A stretch of 28,681 bases of DNA from Chara braunii. Its lineage: Eukaryota; Streptophyta; Charophyceae; Charales; Characeae. The first letter of the stretch is position 1, and each line of letters opens with the position of its first letter. Of this stretch, positions 27,611 to 28,681 are shown piece after piece. The position numbers and the translations under genes are program-made. Under the pieces are notes generated by a model. It did not search any database. It was given only the letters and a program-made list of their open reading frames with translations, and was not told where the DNA came from. The stretch spans positions 218,229-246,909 of the forward strand of contig BFEA01000796.1 in assembly GCA_003427395.1 (NCBI GenBank), in the 5' to 3' direction.

Positions 27611-28681
27611 GATCACTCTCAAGGACGACGCCGTACCTCCACGCGGATGTATCTACCGCATGAGCGAAGAGGTACTTCAAGTGCTTCGGGCAGAACTAGA
27701 CGACCTCTTGGCCAAGGGCTGGATTCGCCCTAGCTGTTCGCCATACGGTGCTCCCGTTCTCTTCGTCCGGAAGAAGAACAAGGACCTTCGTTTGTGCATC
27801 GACTATCGGAAACTTAACGCTCAAACGATCAAGAACGCCGGCCCTCTTCCTCGGATCGATGATCTTCTCGAGCGACTAGGCGGCGCCAAGTACTTCTCAA
27901 AGCTTGACCTTAAGTCCGAATACTACCAGATCGAGATCCAACCAAGAGATCGGTACAAAACCGTGTTCAAGACGTGATATGGGCACTTTGAGTGGATCGT
28001 CATGCCTTTCGGTCTCACCAATGCCCCGGCTACTTTCCAAGCGGCTATGACGACGGAATTCCGCGACTTGCTCGACCGCACCGTGCTCATTTACCTCGAT
28101 GATATCTTGGTTTATAGCCGGACGCTGGACGAGCACCTCGAGCACCTTCGCGCCGTTTTGGAGCGGCTTCGTATCGCCAAGTACAAGGCGAACCGCGACA
28201 AGTGCGAGTTTGCCCAGCAAGAGTTGGAGTATTCAGGCCATTACGTCACGCCGCAAGGCATTCGTCCGCTCGCGGACAAGGTACAAGCTATTCAAGATTG
28301 GCCAGACCTCAAGTGTACTACCGACGTCCGCTCCTTTCTCGGCTTGGCATCATACTACATGCACTTCGTCAAAGGATTTCAACGCATCGCTGCACCATTA
28401 TCGCGACTTCAGTCCCCCTTGGTGCCCTTCGAATTCAGCGACGAAGCCCGGCATGCGTTTCACACGCTGAAGACGACTTTGCTTCAAGCTCCCGTCTTAA
28501 GCATCTATGACCCGACTTTGCCCACCAAAGTGACTATGGACGCTTTCAGTTATGGCATTGGCGCGGTTTTGGAACAGCATGACAGCACAGACTGGCATCC
28601 GGTTGAGTACTTCAGCCAAAAGGTGCCGCCCATCAACACTCTTGATGATGCGAGGAAGAAGGAACTCCTAGCTTTTGTCAC
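27611..28681 (+). pseudogene. pol: Ty3/gypsy reverse transcriptase and start of RNase H, one in-frame TGA, runs off window
   Basis: This continues the pol split at 14243. Blocks in order are '[14 protein letters not shown]', '[20 protein letters not shown]', '[20 protein letters not shown]', 'FEWIVMPFGLTNAPATFQ', the Y-L-D-D catalytic box at 28092-28103, 'KANRDKCEF', 'DVRSFLGLASYY', and the RNase H start ('GIGAVLEQHD', 'RKKELLAFV') at about 28530-28681. A TGA at 27975-27977 replaces the Arg of the family's K-T-R-Y-G-H-F-E block; otherwise the frame is open to the end. Several positions differ from the family by C-to-T or G-to-A changes. The strand, frame and break point match the 13120-14243 segment exactly. 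Confidence 0.9.

Overview
The window looks like repeat-dominated, intergenic nuclear DNA of a green plant-lineage eukaryote. The Ty3/gypsy gag-protease-RT-RNase H proteins, the LINE with a zinc-binding C-terminus and the overall texture resemble what I recall of the charophyte alga Chara braunii. That assignment is an inference from memory, not a search. No rRNA, tRNA, CRISPR array or intact known host gene was seen. Almost everything recognisable is a mobile element or its debris, with elements inserted inside one another.

Left third (1-8000). A 5'-truncated LINE on the minus strand (about 3325 down to 360) abuts a decayed minus-strand Ty3/gypsy element. The gypsy reverse transcriptase is in two pieces (6760-6219 and 3503-3325). 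They are separated by about 2.7 kb with TGT...ACA ends (3522-6218). A 197-bp MITE-like inverted-repeat element with TTAA at both ends lies at 7412-7608.

Middle (8000-14243). After LTR- or promoter-like and simple-repeat sequence comes a plus-strand Ty3/gypsy element. It has a leader with a 30-bp minisatellite, a gag with one in-frame TGA, and a protease/pol frame reached through what looks like a textbook -1 slippery heptamer (G GGA AAC) directly on the gag stop codon. Its pol stops abruptly at 14243 and resumes in register at 27611, running through RT into RNase H at the window end.

The 13.36 kb between (14244-27606) has TGTCG...CGACA ends and a near-perfect 4-bp target duplication (ACGA/ACGG), so it appears to be one large insertion. 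It holds a series of tandem arrays (14.7-17.0 kb), decayed minus-strand coding sequence of unknown family (about 21.3 to 17.5 kb), a promoter-like zone with three GTTGACGTCA sites, further arrays (24.45-25.84 kb) and a better preserved plus-strand two-ORF gene of unknown family (25.95-27.05 kb). Parts of the minus- and plus-strand coding regions are recognisably related: both end one ORF with an R-V-A-Y-x-L-x-[KR]-Y-L-L-[DE]-G-D-stop peptide. The insertion therefore seems to carry two diverged, oppositely oriented copies of an unrecognised gene cassette. This is the most interesting content of the window.
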